From positions 508,644,869 to 508,708,868 of the forward strand of contig NC_134354.1 in the NCBI RefSeq assembly GCF_048569485.1: a stretch of DNA of 64,000 nucleotides, given 5' to 3'. Below are positions 11,040-23,109 of the stretch, piece by piece. Under the pieces are notes generated by a model. That model worked only from the letters and a program-made list of their open reading frames with translations. It ran no database searches and was not told the origin of the DNA. Each line of letters opens with the position of its first letter. The stretch's first letter is position 1. Source of the stretch: Anomaloglossus baeobatrachus. Taxonomy: Eukaryota > Chordata > Amphibia > Anura > Aromobatidae. A program made the translations under genes and the position numbers.

Positions 11040-11420
11040 GATCGTGGAGGGCTGACAGGGGGTAATAAAGATGGAGTCTCTAATGTGTCTGTGTATTTAT
11101 TTCTATTAAAGTATTTTTTCTCTGTGTGGTGTTTTTTTTTAACCTTTTATTGGAGATTCTTAATGGCCGGGTCAAACGTGCCTGACATTAAGAATCTCTG
11201 GCTTAATACTGGCTAGTAAAACAAAGCCAGTATTAACTCATGATTACCCAACAAGTCACCCGGCTCCAGGGCTGTTGGAAGAGTTGGATACAGTGCCAGA
11301 TGATGGCGCTTCTATGAGAGCGCCATTTTCGGGGACGGCTGCGGACTGAAATCCGCAGCAGAGGAGCCCAGAAACCTCGGGCTAACCTGTGCTGCGGATT
11401 CCAATCCCCAGCTGCCTAGT
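11040..11420 (+). repeat. GC-rich frog repeat module, plus orientation copy
   Basis: Begins with ggtaataaagatggagtctc and a T-rich, aataaa-like stretch, then a GC-rich part ending in a cccagctgcctag segment. It is a diverged relative of the modules at 36005-36420 and 41090-41510, and sits near the left end of the hAT-like element in opposite orientation to the copies near its right end. Confidence 0.45.
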
Positions 11421-12164
11421 TGTACCCAGCTGGAAACAAAAATGGGGCGAAGCCCACGTCATTTGTTTTTTAATTATTTCATGAAATAAGTGAAATAATT
11501 AAAAAAAACGGGCTTCCCTATATTTTTGGTTCCCAGCCGGGTACAAATAGGCAACTGGGGGTTGGAGGCAGCCTGTGGCTGCCTGCTGTACCTGGCTAGC
11601 ATACAAAAATATGGCGAAGCCCACGTGATTTTTTTGGTGGGCAAAAAAATTCTGCATACAGTCCTGGATGGAGTATGCTGAGCCTTGTAGTTCTGCAGCT
11701 GCTGTCTGCTCTTCTCCATACAGATAGACAGCAGCTTCAGAACTACAAGGCTCAGCATACTCCATCCAGGACTGCATGCAGAAGTTTTTTGCCCCCTGAA
11801 AAAATTATGTGGGCTTCGCCATATTTTTGTATGCTAGCCAGGTACAGCAGGCAGGTACGGCTGCCCCCAACCCCCAGTTGCCTATTTGTACCCGGCTGGG
11901 AACCAAAAATAAAGGGAAGCCCTTTTTTTATTATTTCATGAATTTCATGAAATAATTAGAAAACAAATGACGTAGGCTTCGCCCCATTTTTGTGTCCAGC
12001 CAGGTACAACTAGGCAGCTGGGGATTGGAATCCGCAGCACAGGTTGGCCTGAGCTTTCTGGGCCCCACTGCTGCGAATTGCAGTCTGCAGCCGCCTCAGA
12101 AAATGGCATTTTCATAGAAGCGCCATATTCTGGCGCTGTATCCAACTCTTCCAGCACCTGCCTG
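11269..12164. repeat. Large foldback (arms about 430 bp)
   Basis: The left arm from ggctgttggaagagttgga pairs with the right arm ending tccaactcttccagc. Mirror positions sum to about 23433, with the centre near 11716 in cttctccatacag. The inner arms share actacaaggctcagcatact, and the middle parts share the ccaggtacagcaggcag segment. Identity is imperfect with small indels. On one strand it could form a very long hairpin. Confidence 0.85.
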
Positions 12165-12574
12165 CTATACCTGGCTAGCATACAAAAATATGGCGAAGCT
12201 CACGTCCTTTTTTTCTAGTTTTTTGGCAAAAAAAATAAAAAATGCTTCCCTGGATTTTCCATTGCCAGTGAAGGTAACACCAAGCAGTGGGGGTTAGCAG
12301 CCAGTAGCTGCTTGGATTACCCTTAGCTAGCAATACAAAAAATGCAGCGGGAGCCCATATATATTTTTTTTAATTATTTATTTAAATAACTAAAAATAAA
12401 ATGGGCTTCCCTGTATTTTGATTGCTGGACATCACAGTGCTGTAAAAATAAATCTTTAAAAAAATGACGTAGCGCTCCGCGGTATTTTTGATTCTCAGCG
12501 CAGATAAAGCAGACAGCTATGGGTTGCCACCCCCATCTGCCTGCCGTTACCTTGGTTGGCAATCAAAATACAGG

Positions 12575-13379
12575 TGTAATAACGTGCAGGTAACAGGATA
12601 CGCAAGGACTGCACGGAACCACGGGGGTTAATCAATGCAAATTTAATAATGTATTGCACAACACAGGTGGAGGAAAAGTGAGGGAAGGGAGCACAGCAGT
12701 AGAGATAATGCAATATACATACAACTACTTTGAATAACTTGTCAAAGATAGGAAGCCTCAGATTGTACTCCCAAAAGCAAAACACAGAAATCCTTATTAA
12801 ACAAAAAAACGCAGAGTCCTTGTTATCTTACTCGTATAACACAGTGCAGAGTCTTTTCCTATCTGTCCCTAACTAAAAGTAGTGTGCACACTTAACTGCA
12901 GGTTTCAGCGTGGGGTACCTCGTCACCGTTGGGGCCCGTATTCTGCTGGCAGACACCTCTAAAGTTCAGTCTTTGTCCCGGATCTGTAACTCGCACGTGC
13001 TGCCTGGCTCCTCGCTCTCCACATCCAGCCTCTTTGGATCGGTAATTTGCACGTGCTGTCTGGCCCCTCGCTCCACATCCAGCCTCTTTGGATCTGTGTC
13101 TTGGGGGGGACACCACGCAACACTCTAAGGTACTTGGACCTCGGAAAACAGGGCAGACTGAGGCCTTCTATCTTACAGCCCACTCCAGCACACTCCACTC
13201 TGCAAAACACAGCCACAAGTCGACTCCTCCTCCTCCTGTTCCGGACTGAACCAGTCACTCGAGCAGTAGGACTTTTTGCCCGCTGTTCTCTGTTTTGACA
13301 GCAGGTGGCAGCATAACACAAGGAAGTCCACCAAACAGTCTTTTAACCTATATATATATAAATGTTAACAGGTCTTACA
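12575..13379 (-). repeat. 3' LTR of the Gypsy element
   Basis: 805 bp, apparently identical to 18585-19389. On the minus strand it starts TGTAAGACC and ends GTTATTACA. A purine-rich tract (aaagagggggg) lies just inside at about 13383-13395. Confidence 0.93.
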
Positions 13380-13392
13380 TTTACCCCCCTCT

Positions 13393-16300
13393 TTAACCTC
13401 GGCCGTCCCGGCCGATACACTCTTGAGGCACTCTGCAAAGGGGCACAGGGTGGCAGCTCCTGCCCTGCTTCACAACCTGTTGCTTGGGAGCCAATGTCGT
13501 AAAACAGGATTCAGTGACAGAACACACAAATTCATCTGCCAAGTACCGATCAGGGGGAATACCAGCATTAGCCCGCTCAGTCCGGCGTGGCACCACAGCT
13601 AACTCACCAGACGTCGGCGCTGTATCAGGGAGTACAGTATTCCCGTCCCCATCTCTGGAGATTAGTGACTCCTGCTCTGCAGGGGTGGCACCTGTGTCTT
13701 GAAAGGATGGGGGTGTGGATCTCTCCCAGTCTGCTGGGTTGGTCGGGGCCCGCCACCATTCTTCATCGTCAGAGCCCTCTTCGAAGGTAACAGGAACAGG
13801 CACGGGCACCGTCTCCGAGGTACTTTGTCTGGTCCTGTCTTCTGAATAGCAGGGCCTCAGCATATTACGATGCAGGATGAGGGTGTCGCCTGTTCGCTCA
13901 CCTCTCACTTCGTATACTGATCCGTGGGGAGAGATTCTTCTAATCACAATGTACGGCTCTGTTTTCCAGCGCTCACTCAACTTGTGTCTCGGGTGTTTCT
14001 CTGCAACTAGTACTCGGTCTCCTGACAAGAACGGGGCTTCACACACAGGTTTCCGCTGCGGGTGTGTCTTTTCTTGCAACCGCTTGGTGACAATTCGATG
14101 GATAGTCTCCGACGGTGACAGTCAACCCAGGAACCTACGCTCTGACCTTCACTGATCTCGGGGGGAGCCAGGTTGAGCTCTTCTATGCCTCTTCCGGCTC
14201 TTCCAAACAGTAGTACGTATGGGGTGTACCCAGTGGTGGAGTGGACACGATTATTGTACGCCCACACGAGTTCTGCGAGATAGCCGGGCCAGTGATTCTT
14301 ACGATCATCCTCCAACGTGCGTAGCATTTGTAGGAGGGTCCGGTTAAATCTCTCGCAGGCTCCGTTGCCCTGTGGATGATAAGGCGTAGTCCTTGACTTC
14401 TGCATTCCGTAAATCCTTTGCAGCTCTCTCATGACACCGCCTTGAAAGCAAGCCCCTTGGTCGGAATGTATTCTTTTGGGGCAGCCGTACACCCGGATAA
14501 AGTCATCACTGATGGCTCGAGCAGCTAATTCAGCTGTCTGATCTCTGGTGGGCGTCACCACCGCAAATTTGGAGAAGTGATCTGTCATCACAAGGCAGAA
14601 CTGATAGCCCCGGTGGGAGTGGCCAATCTTCAGATAATCGATCATGAGTACTTCCAACGGCTCTTTGGTTACAATAGTCTGTACTGGTGCTTGCTGTGGG
14701 GGAGCCTTACTTAACTCGCAGGAACGGCACAGTTTACAGGCCTTCTCTACCGCCCGAAGCATCTGAGGACAGTATACTATTCTTTGCAACCACTGGTAAG
14801 TCTTGTCCGGTCCGAAATGGGCTCCCTTCTCATGCGCCTCTCGGGCCAGTGGTACTGCCATCTTCTGGGGTATCACTTCTTGCCACCGTACTTCCAACTC
14901 TGTAGCTAGGTGCACCTTCCGATACAGCATCCCTTCTTGCACCGACAGCTTATCCCACTGGCTGAGAATCTGGAGGGCCACGTGCGACAGCGTGGCCCGT
15001 ATTTCTTTTCTAGGCTTGCGCTGCTGGATCACCCACTCTTTCACTTGAAGCAGTTCTGGGTCAGATGACTGAATTTTCACCCATTCCTCTCTGGTTTGGC
15101 CAAGCAGGCGTGATGTCGTGCCCGACGTAATTTCAAGCATACGAGCCTCTACCACTTGAGCGGTGAATTTACTGAAGTCCGGAATTTCGTCTTCCTCCAA
15201 CTGTTCATCTCTCTCCCCCACTGGGGCTTCGGTGGTAACACGAGAAAGGGCATCCGCATTCTGATTTTCATGCTTAGAGCTGTATTGCACATGATAATTG
15301 TATCTGGAGAGTCGTGCCAGCCACCTCTGTTCCATTGCTCCCAGTTTGGCGGTGGAGATGTGAGCCAGGGGGTTATTATCCGTATAGACTTCAATTTTAG
15401 CTCCCGTGAGATATTCGGAGAACCTTTCGGTTATCGCCCATACTAGTGCCAGTAACTCCAGCCGAAAGGAACTGTAATTCTCGGGATTGCGCTCGGCTTC
15501 TCGCAACGTCCGACTTCCATATGCAATCACCCGTTCAGTACCATTCTGTACCTGGGCCAGTACTGCACCCAGGCCGTAGAGGCTCGCGTCTGTATACAAC
15601 CGAAAGGGGAGGTTATAGTCTGCATAGGCAAGCACAGGGGCGCTAACCAAGGCCTCTTTCAATCGGTGTAAGGCTTTTGCTTGTCTTGGTCCCCAGCAAA
15701 TTTTCTGTGCTTTTGGTCCTTTCGCAGTACCTCGGAGCAATTCGTGCAAAGGTTCTGCCTCCTTCGCGAAATCTTTGATAAAGCGACGGTAATATCTGGC
15801 TAGCCCCAGGAAAGCTCGAACCTCCCGCACTGTGCTGGGTGTGGGCCATTGTAGCACTGCTCTCACTTTCCCATCGGAGGGCTGTACGCCGGCTTCCGAC
15901 ACCTTGTGTCCGAGATATTCAATCTCTTCCTGAAAGATCCGGCATTTTTTTGGTTTTAGTTTAAGCCCATGGGCCCGTAACCGCTGAAACACTTGGCCCA
16001 GGTTTTCTAGATGTTTCTCAAAGGTTGCAGAATACACTACTATGTCGTCCAGGTAAATCAATGTGGCCTCGAAGTTCATGTCTCCAAGGCAACTTTCCAT
16101 GAGGCGCTGAAAAGTTCCTGGGGCATTAATTAGTCCAAACGGCATGCGATTGAACTCGAAGAGTCCCATGGGTACAATAAATGCGGTCTTGGCCTTGTCT
16201 TTCTCTGCCACAGGGACCTGCCAATATCTGCTGGCCAGATCGAGGGAGGAGAAGTAACGTGCCTTTCCCAACGCCGACAGGGACTCCTCTATCCGGGGCA

Positions 16301-17672
16301 GAGGGTAGGAATCACGAACCGTGCATCCATTAAGCTTGCGGTAGTCAACACAGAAGCGGGTAGACCCATCCTTTTTCTTGACCAGCACGATTGGGGCAGC
16401 CCATGGACTCTGACTTTCTCTTACCACCCCGCTCTTCAGCATCTGCGCCAAAAGCTCTTTTACCTCTTGGTAGTACTTTGGGGGTATTTGCCTGTACCTT
16501 TCCCTGATCGGTGGGGCATCTCCCGTGGGTATTTCGTGCTGAATCTTGTCAGTACAGCCGAAATCTTCTGCGTGACGGGAGAACGTGGCTTGATTCTCCC
16601 AAATAAAGTCCTCTATGGCTTGGGCTTGCTCCGAAGCGAAGGGGCTCAGGTCCACTCCCATCTGCCCTAAGATGACGCGACTGTTCCATTGATCAGTGGG
16701 TTTCTCTTTTCTTTCCATAGAAAGAGCCCAAGTCCAGGCTTCCCCTGCCATGGGCTGCAATTCAATCGATTCTGCGGCCGCCACCTCTTCAGGCGCCAGG
16801 TAGACATGGGCCAGAACAACTCCCGAGGTCAAGGTGTAGGCCTGTTCACCGGTGTTCACGCAACGGAAAGGGACCCTTCCATTTCTTACTGTTGCTAAAG
16901 TGCGAGCCACCAACGGTTCATCTCCGTTCTCTTCACCACGGTAAGGCTCCACCAACACCTCCATCCCCTCGAGTGTATGGTGGGCCCCGACTGGCAAGGT
17001 GAGGACTGTCTCACGATTTGGAGGTAGAGTAATTGTTGTCTGTCTTGGGACTCGAACCCTCCCCACCGGGTAGCGGCTCCCACCATTCTTCCACAGTCCT
17101 CGGGCACGGATAAGGTGTTGGAAGACCTTTTGGGCAGGCCGGTTAGCAACTGTCGTCTTCCAGTAATCACAGCCCCCCGTGTCGAAGAGCAACTGGTCTA
17201 ATTCTTTCAAGATGTTCATGCCCACGATAGCTGGCACCTCTCTGTCGTACCGGCCCTCCGTTAACACAATCCCTTTTTTGCCTAAGTTCTGGCCACAGGC
17301 ACGTATGTTCATCCACACGACCCCTACAACCGGAATGGGAAGATAGTTTGCAGCCCTCAGTTTGATATGTGCCCCTCTGTCAATGGATACAGTTTGTCCA
17401 AAATGTTGGTAGAAGAACTGTTCTGGCATGGTGGTCACTTGGGACCCAGTATCCATCAGGCATCTTACTTCTTTCCCTTCAAATTTGGCCATGATCGTCG
17501 GCGTGCAGGCTGCTATATCTTCAGGGCGTTGGTTTTCTCTAAGCTCAGTTGGTCTCCCCGCCATGTGCCCATCCATGGAGGGAGGCACTAGTTTAACGGC
17601 GGTCTTTCTTGAGACGTCTTCCTCTCCGGACAGTGTCGGAATAAATGGTTCCGATTTCCACAGTTCCAACAC
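13393..17672 (-). mobile_element. Gypsy pol region (protease, RT, RNase H, integrase)
   Basis: Part of the LTR element. In order on the minus strand: aspartic protease (CLMDTGSQVTTMP), reverse transcriptase (FCVDYRKLN, SLDLASRYWQ, YLDDIVVYS), RNase H (YTDASLYGLG), and an integrase core with an HSDQGACF segment, then a C-terminal tail. The gag and pol frames overlap slightly around 17588-17672, consistent with the frameshifting that Gypsy elements commonly use. The domain order fits Ty3/Gypsy. About one break lies in this region. Confidence 0.92.
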
Positions 17673-18544
17673 TGGTAGTCTCCAGCGGGTCTCGGTCGTC
17701 TCTGCTCGATCTGTCCCCTCTCTTCTTGATAGGTATGCGTGCGGGTATTTGATCGCGGTGCTGTCGTTCTTACTTCTGACGCCGGGGCTTGCATATTCTT
17801 CAGCAACTCTTGTAGAGCAGTAACAGTCTCTTGTAACTGATCCACTTTAGCCTCAAGCTTGCTCGGTTCTCGGTTTTTCTCACCCGGGACTACCTTATGC
17901 ATACAAACTTCACCCCAGGCGTTCTGCGGGTCGCAATTTTCAGTTTGTGCGCGGGAGACTGCTTCTTCCAATATCTCCTGGAAAGTTAGTTTTTTTTCTA
18001 CCCTGAGCCGTTCACGGAGGGCACCTTTGATCTTGGGGTTATGTAACCCACGGAGGAATTGATCTCGTAGGGTACGGTCAGCATAACCGGGGGTTTGTGC
18101 TAGCTCTGGCTCTGCTGTAAGCATTTGTCTCATTATTCTCTGGAGTGCATTTGCATACTGTGGCAGACCTTCTTCTTCACCCTGCAGCCTGTAGAACAGT
18201 TGCGCCTGTAAATCTCCTGCTTCTGGTTTCCCGCCATACACTCTCTCAAGAATCTTCACCACCTGCTCTAACGTCTTTCGTTCACTCTCAGGGCACAATA
18301 AAATAGTCTCTTGAGCATGGCCTTCAAGGGCAATCAACAGTATCTCCCCTTGATTTTCTGCAGTCACTCCTGCTACTCTCAACATGCCCCTCACTCTCTG
18401 CGCCCAGTCATGGAGAGGTACATTGCTGCCAGTAAATTTTGGTATATGGGTCAGCATAGCCCCCAGGGACAGTTGCCTTGCTGGTATTCCCCCATCAGGT
18501 TGTATTAGAACACCTCCATCAGCGACACCACCCTGTCCGTCCAT
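17588..18544 (-). mobile_element. Gypsy gag region
   Basis: Part of the LTR element: a capsid-like region (IPKFTGSNVPLHDWAQRV) and a C-terminal CCHC zinc knuckle (CWNCGNRNHLFRHC). The capsid part is of the type seen in vertebrate Gypsy lineages related to PNMA-like host genes, which is a resemblance only and not tested. Confidence 0.88.
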
Positions 18545-18564
18545 GGTTCCGTACCAGCCTGCGT

Positions 18565-18582
18565 ATCCTGCCGACTACGCCA
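18565..18582 (-). promoter_or_regulatory. Primer-binding site complementary to tRNA-Ser
   Basis: The plus strand reads atcctgccgactacgcca, matching the 3' end of vertebrate tRNA-Ser(AGA) plus CCA. It lies two bases inside the 5' LTR, as expected for a Gypsy primer-binding site. Confidence 0.8.
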
Positions 18583-18584
18583 AA

Positions 18585-19389
18585 TGTAATAACGTGCAGG
18601 TAACAGGATACGCAAGGACTGCACGGAACCACGGGGGTTAATCAATGCAAATTTAATAATGTATTGCACAACACAGGTGGAGGAAAAGTGAGGGAAGGGA
18701 GCACAGCAGTAGAGATAATGCAATATACATACAACTACTTTGAATAACTTGTCAAAGATAGGAAGCCTCAGATTGTACTCCCAAAAGCAAAACACAGAAA
18801 TCCTTATTAAACAAAAAAACGCAGAGTCCTTGTTATCTTACTCGTATAACACAGTGCAGAGTCTTTTCCTATCTGTCCCTAACTAAAAGTAGTGTGCACA
18901 CTTAACTGCAGGTTTCAGCGTGGGGTACCTCGTCACCGTTGGGGCCCGTATTCTGCTGGCAGACACCTCTAAAGTTCAGTCTTTGTCCCGGATCTGTAAC
19001 TCGCACGTGCTGCCTGGCTCCTCGCTCTCCACATCCAGCCTCTTTGGATCGGTAATTTGCACGTGCTGTCTGGCCCCTCGCTCCACATCCAGCCTCTTTG
19101 GATCTGTGTCTTGGGGGGGACACCACGCAACACTCTAAGGTACTTGGACCTCGGAAAACAGGGCAGACTGAGGCCTTCTATCTTACAGCCCACTCCAGCA
19201 CACTCCACTCTGCAAAACACAGCCACAAGTCGACTCCTCCTCCTCCTGTTCCGGACTGAACCAGTCACTCGAGCAGTAGGACTTTTTGCCCGCTGTTCTC
19301 TGTTTTGACAGCAGGTGGCAGCATAACACAAGGAAGTCCACCAAACAGTCTTTTAACCTATATATATATAAATGTTAACAGGTCTTACA
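18585..19389 (-). repeat. 5' LTR of the Gypsy element
   Basis: 805 bp and matching 12575-13379 wherever compared. On the transcribed (minus) strand it is upstream of gag. Confidence 0.93.
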
Positions 19390-19639
19390 CAGGGAAGCCC
19401 ATTAATTTTTTCTATTTAAAAAATAGTTAAAAAAAAAAATGACGTTGGGTCCCCCCATTTTTGATAGCCAGCTAGGGTAAAGCAGACGGCTGTAGCCTGA
19501 AAACCACAGCTGGCAGCTTTACCGTGGTTGGGGATCCAATGTGGAGGTCCCCTCAGGCTCTTTTTTATAATTATTTTATAAATATTAATAATTACACAAT
19601 AAAAGTAGGGTCCCCCCCAAATTGGATCACCAGCCAAGG

Positions 19640-20060
19640 TAAAGCGGACAGCTGTGGTCTGGTATTCTCAGGGTGGGAAGGTCCATAGTTATTGGGCCTT
19701 CACAGCCTAAAAATAGCAGGCCGCAGGCACCCCAGACGTGGCGCATACACTAGATGCGCCAATCCTGGCGCTTCACCCCAGCTCATCCCGTGCCCTGGTG
19801 CAGTGGCAAATGGGGTAATAAATCGGGTTGATACTAGCTGTAAAGTCACCTGAGATCAAGCCCAGCAGTTTGTGATGTCATGGCGTCTATTAGATACCCA
19901 ACATCATAAACTGTCAGTACTAACAAAAAAAAAATAAATTGACAAAAGAAATTTATTTGAAAAAACAGTCCCCAAAACATTTCCTCTTTCACCAATTTAT
20001 TATAAGAAAAAAAATAAAGGGGTCCCATGACGACTCTGGACCGTCTACAATATGGGAGGG
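19640..20060 (-). repeat. GC-rich frog repeat module (first copy right of the Gypsy element)
   Basis: Contains cctaaaaatagcaggccgca, tagatgcgccaatcctggcg, cagctcatcccg, then the ttatttgaaaaaacagtccc segment. It repeats at 22160-22560 in the same orientation, and matches 41090-41510 and 36005-36420 when reversed. Confidence 0.8.
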
Positions 20061-20452
20061 AGACACTCAGGGAACGTATCCCCCATTTTCTAGGAGTGCG
20101 GACCCTTCATGTGAGGAGTGTGGGTGCAATGAATCTGCACTCACTCTTCTCGGGTCCACAGCAGCAGAGTCCATGTCGTAATGGTTGCTACCAAAGCTGC
20201 AATGCCCTGCTCATGAGGTAAGGGCATGCCTAATCAGGAGAACTACTGTAGAGGAAGCTCTGCTCACTGGTATATAGGTGCTCAGAGGTAATAATAGATA
20301 AAATTAGTGAGTAACCTCGGCACTCTAAATCTCCCAGACTAAGTCAGTAAGTCACAACGGATAGTAATGCAAAATCACTCTTTATTGGTCCGTATTAAGA
20401 AAAAAAAAATTTTCATAAGCATATATGTTTTTGTACAAAACAAGTTACAAAT

Positions 20453-20484
20453 GACGTTTCGGCCTGAGCCTTCGTCAGATTGGA
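20453..20484 (-). ncRNA. Second hammerhead-like motif (Penelope-type tail fragment)
   Basis: The minus strand reads CTGACGA (20478-20472), an extra A, GGC-TCAG-GCC stem II, GAAA (20460-20457), then CGTC, with a predicted cleavage after the final C. Position 7 of the core may be any base, so CTGACGA is allowed. Stem I is weak (AAT/ATT plus an interrupted pair). The surrounding 20240-20720 has no ORF and may be a Penelope-like 3' fragment. It could be a decayed copy. Confidence 0.45.
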
Positions 20485-20828
20485 CTTATCTGCATGTAAT
20501 CATGAAAAATGACAATAATCAGTATCACATAAGAGTGAGAGAACAATAACATAAACTCGAACAATGTAGAGGTACAATTGGGATGCAGCAAAAAATTTGC
20601 AACACAGCAAGAAATGAAACACATGAAACAAATGTCATAATACAGTACAAGGACAATATAGTAATGACAAATATGGGGTCAGAGTAGGCTTAGACAGCTC
20701 TGGTACGAAAGAGATGTCAATCATAAAGTAACATGTGCAGTAGGTGTAGAGCTACAGTATGCATGGCAGAGCTAATGGGTAGACCGACCATAGAAAAAGA
20801 ACAGAAAAAGAAAAAAGTGAAAGAAGAG

Positions 20829-21896
20829 AAAAAGTGGAGAAAAAGTGGAGAAAAAAAGTGGAGAAAAAGTGGAGAAAAAGTGGAGAAAAAAATGGCTAAA
20901 AAATGAAGAAAAAGTGGAGAAAAAATGGAGAAAAAGTGTAGAAAAAGTGGAGAAAAAGTGTAGAAAAAGTGGAGAAAAAAATGGAGAAAAAGTGGAGAAA
21001 AAGTGGAGAAAAAGTGAAGAAACAGTGGAGAAAAAGTGGAGAAAAAAATGTAGAAAAAGTGGAGAAAAAATGTAGAAAAAGTGGAGACAAAGTGGAGAAA
21101 AAGTGCAGAAAAAAATGGATAAAAAGTGGAGAAAAAGTGGAGAAAAAAAGTGGAGAAAAAGTGGAGAAAAAGTGGAGAAAAAAATGGATAAAAAGTGGAG
21201 AAAAAGTGGAGAAAAAAGTGGAGAAAAGGTGGAGAAAAAGTGGAGAAAAAGTGGAGAAAAAAATGGCTAAAAAGTGGAGACAAAGTGGAGAAAAAATGGA
21301 GAAAGAGTGGAGAAAAAGTGGAGAAAAAGTGGAGAAAAAGTGGAGAACAAAATGGATAAAAGGTGGAGAAAAAGTGGAGAAAAAGTGGAGAAAAAGTGGA
21401 GAAAAAAATGGAGAAAAAGTGGAGAAAAAAGTGGAGAAAAAGTGGAGAAAAAGTGGAGAAAAAGTGGAGAAAAAAATGGCTAAAAAGTGGAGAAAAAGTG
21501 GAGAAAAAAATGGAGAAAAAGTGGAGAAAAAGTGGAGAAAAAGTGGAGAAAAAGTGGAGAAAAAAATGGATAAAAAGTGGAGAAAAAGTGGAGAAAAAGT
21601 GGAGAAAAAAATGGAGAAAAAGTGGAGAAAAAGTGGAGAAAAAATGGATAAAAAAATGGAGAAAAAGTGGAGAAAAAGTGGAGAAAAAGTGGAGAAAAAA
21701 TGGATAAAAAAAATGGAGAAAAAGTGGAGAAAAAGTGGAGAAAATAATGGAGAAAAAGTGGAGAAAAAGTGGAGAAAAAGTGGAGAAAAAAATGGATAAA
21801 AAATGGAGAAAAAATGGAGAAAAAGTGGAGAAAAAGTGGAGAAAAAGTGGAGAAAAAGTGGAGAAAAAATGGAGAAAAAGTGGAGAAAAAGTGGAG
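20829..21896 (+). repeat. 11-bp satellite array (gtggagaaaaa)n
   Basis: About 1.07 kb of gtggagaaaaa units with length variants (10-13 bp) and recurrent variant units such as atggataaaa and atggctaaaa. The plus strand has almost no C, so the array is extremely strand-asymmetric. Long open frames on both strands (up to 399 codons) result only from the lack of stops in the repeat. Confidence 0.97.
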
Positions 21897-22139
21897 CACC
21901 CTTTGGTGCCTTTCATGTGGCACTAAGGGGTGCCTAGCTTTGTATTTAGCCAAAAAAATGAAAAAAAAAATGACGTAGGGTTCCCCCTATTTTTGTAGCC
22001 AGCTAGGGTAAAGCAGACGGCTGCAGCCTGCAGACCACAGCTGGCAACCTCACCTTGGCTGGTAATCTAAAACTGAGGGCACCCCACGCTGTTATTTTAA
22101 ATTAAATAAATAATTTAAAAAAAAAAACACGTAGGGGTC

Positions 22140-22560
22140 CCCCAAAATTGGATCACCAGCCAAGGTAAAGCAGACAGCTGGGGCCTGATATTCTCAGACT
22201 AGGGAGGTCCATGGTTATTGGACTCTCCCCAGCCTAAAAATAGCAGGCCGCAGCCGCCCCAGAAGTGGCGCATCCATTAGATGCGCCAATCCTGGTGCTT
22301 CGCCCCAGCTCATCCCGCGCCCTGGTGCGGTGGCAAACGAGGTAATATATGGGGTTAATACCAGATGTGTAATGTCACCTGGCATCAAGCCCTGGGGTTG
22401 GTGAGGTCAGGCGTCTATCAGATACCCGACATCACCAACCCAGTCAGTAATAAAAAAAAATAGACGACAAACACATTTTTATTTGAAAAAACACTCCCCA
22501 AAACATTCCCTCTTTAACCAATTTAATAGAATGAAAAACAAATCCAGGTCTGCTGTAATC
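22140..22560 (-). repeat. GC-rich frog repeat module (second copy right of the Gypsy element)
   Basis: Same order as 19640-20060: ggatcaccagccaaggtaaa, a cagcctaaaaatagcagg segment, cgcatccattagatgcgcca, gccctggtgcggtggcaaac, then ttatttgaaaaaacactccc. Its reverse complement aligns closely with 41250-41490. The ~2.5 kb spacing between copies suggests a segmental duplication inside the hAT-like element, with the 11-bp array between them. Confidence 0.8.
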
Positions 22561-22931
22561 CAAGGGGTTGCCATGACGATCCACACTGTCCCAGTCAATG
22601 AAGAGCAGGATGTTCCCCATTGGCTGGGAGAGCAATGCAGTGACCTGAGCTAACATCAATGGGTCAGCCCAGGTCACTGCAGGGGATGACAAGTGCTGCT
22701 GTCAGCGAGGTACATTACCTGCGCTGATCTCCAGCACACTGACAGCCCCTGTCACTGAGTTCAATGACCGGCGCCTTCACACCAAGTATCGCGAGAGGTC
22801 CGTGACGTCACCGCTAGTCAGTCTCAGGTCGGAAGCGAGAGGTGATGTGACAAGCGGCGGCCATGGAGGACAGTGACAGCGCTGAGGTCGGGATGGCGGG
22901 ACTTCATCACCGCAGGTAAGCCGAGCGGGAC

Positions 22932-22933
<2 letters not shown>

Positions 22934-22977
<44 letters not shown>
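22934..22977 (+). repeat. (TG)n microsatellite
   Basis: About 21 uninterrupted TG dinucleotides near the right end of the hAT-like element. Confidence 0.98.
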
Positions 22978-22984
<7 letters not shown>

Positions 22985-23050
22985 ACATGCCGCGGGCAGG
23001 AGGGGGCGGAGTGAGCTGAGCGGGGAAGTGTGGGCTTCCTGCACGTAACT

Positions 23051-23109
23051 AAGATAAACATCGGGTTACTAACCAAAGCGCTTTGCTTGGATACCCGATG
23101 TTTATCTTG
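23051..23109. repeat. Short perfect-arm hairpin
   Basis: aagataaacatcgggt pairs with acccgatgtttatctt around a 27-nt loop that contains its own smaller palindrome (caaagcgctttg). Located in the subterminal region of the hAT-like element. Confidence 0.85.

Larger units (their letters stand above)
12575..19389 (-). mobile_element. Ty3/Gypsy LTR retrotransposon, near whole
   Basis: Two 805-bp LTRs (12575-13379, 18585-19389) with TG...CA ends flank gag and pol on the minus strand. A 4-bp target duplication cagg lies at 12571-12574 and 19390-19393. A primer-binding site and a G-rich polypurine tract are in place. The LTRs look identical in every segment compared, so insertion is recent and later than the hAT-like element that holds it. 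It looks almost whole, with about one break. Confidence 0.95.

Noticed and set aside
13047-13321. ORFs within the Gypsy LTRs
   Set aside because: They occur identically in both LTRs and lie in non-coding terminal repeat.
20717-21916. A 399-codon minus-strand ORF and several 60-276-codon plus-strand ORFs
   Set aside because: They are open only because the 11-bp satellite has no stops; composition is pure repeat (EKKWRKSG or FSPLFLHF) in several frames at once.
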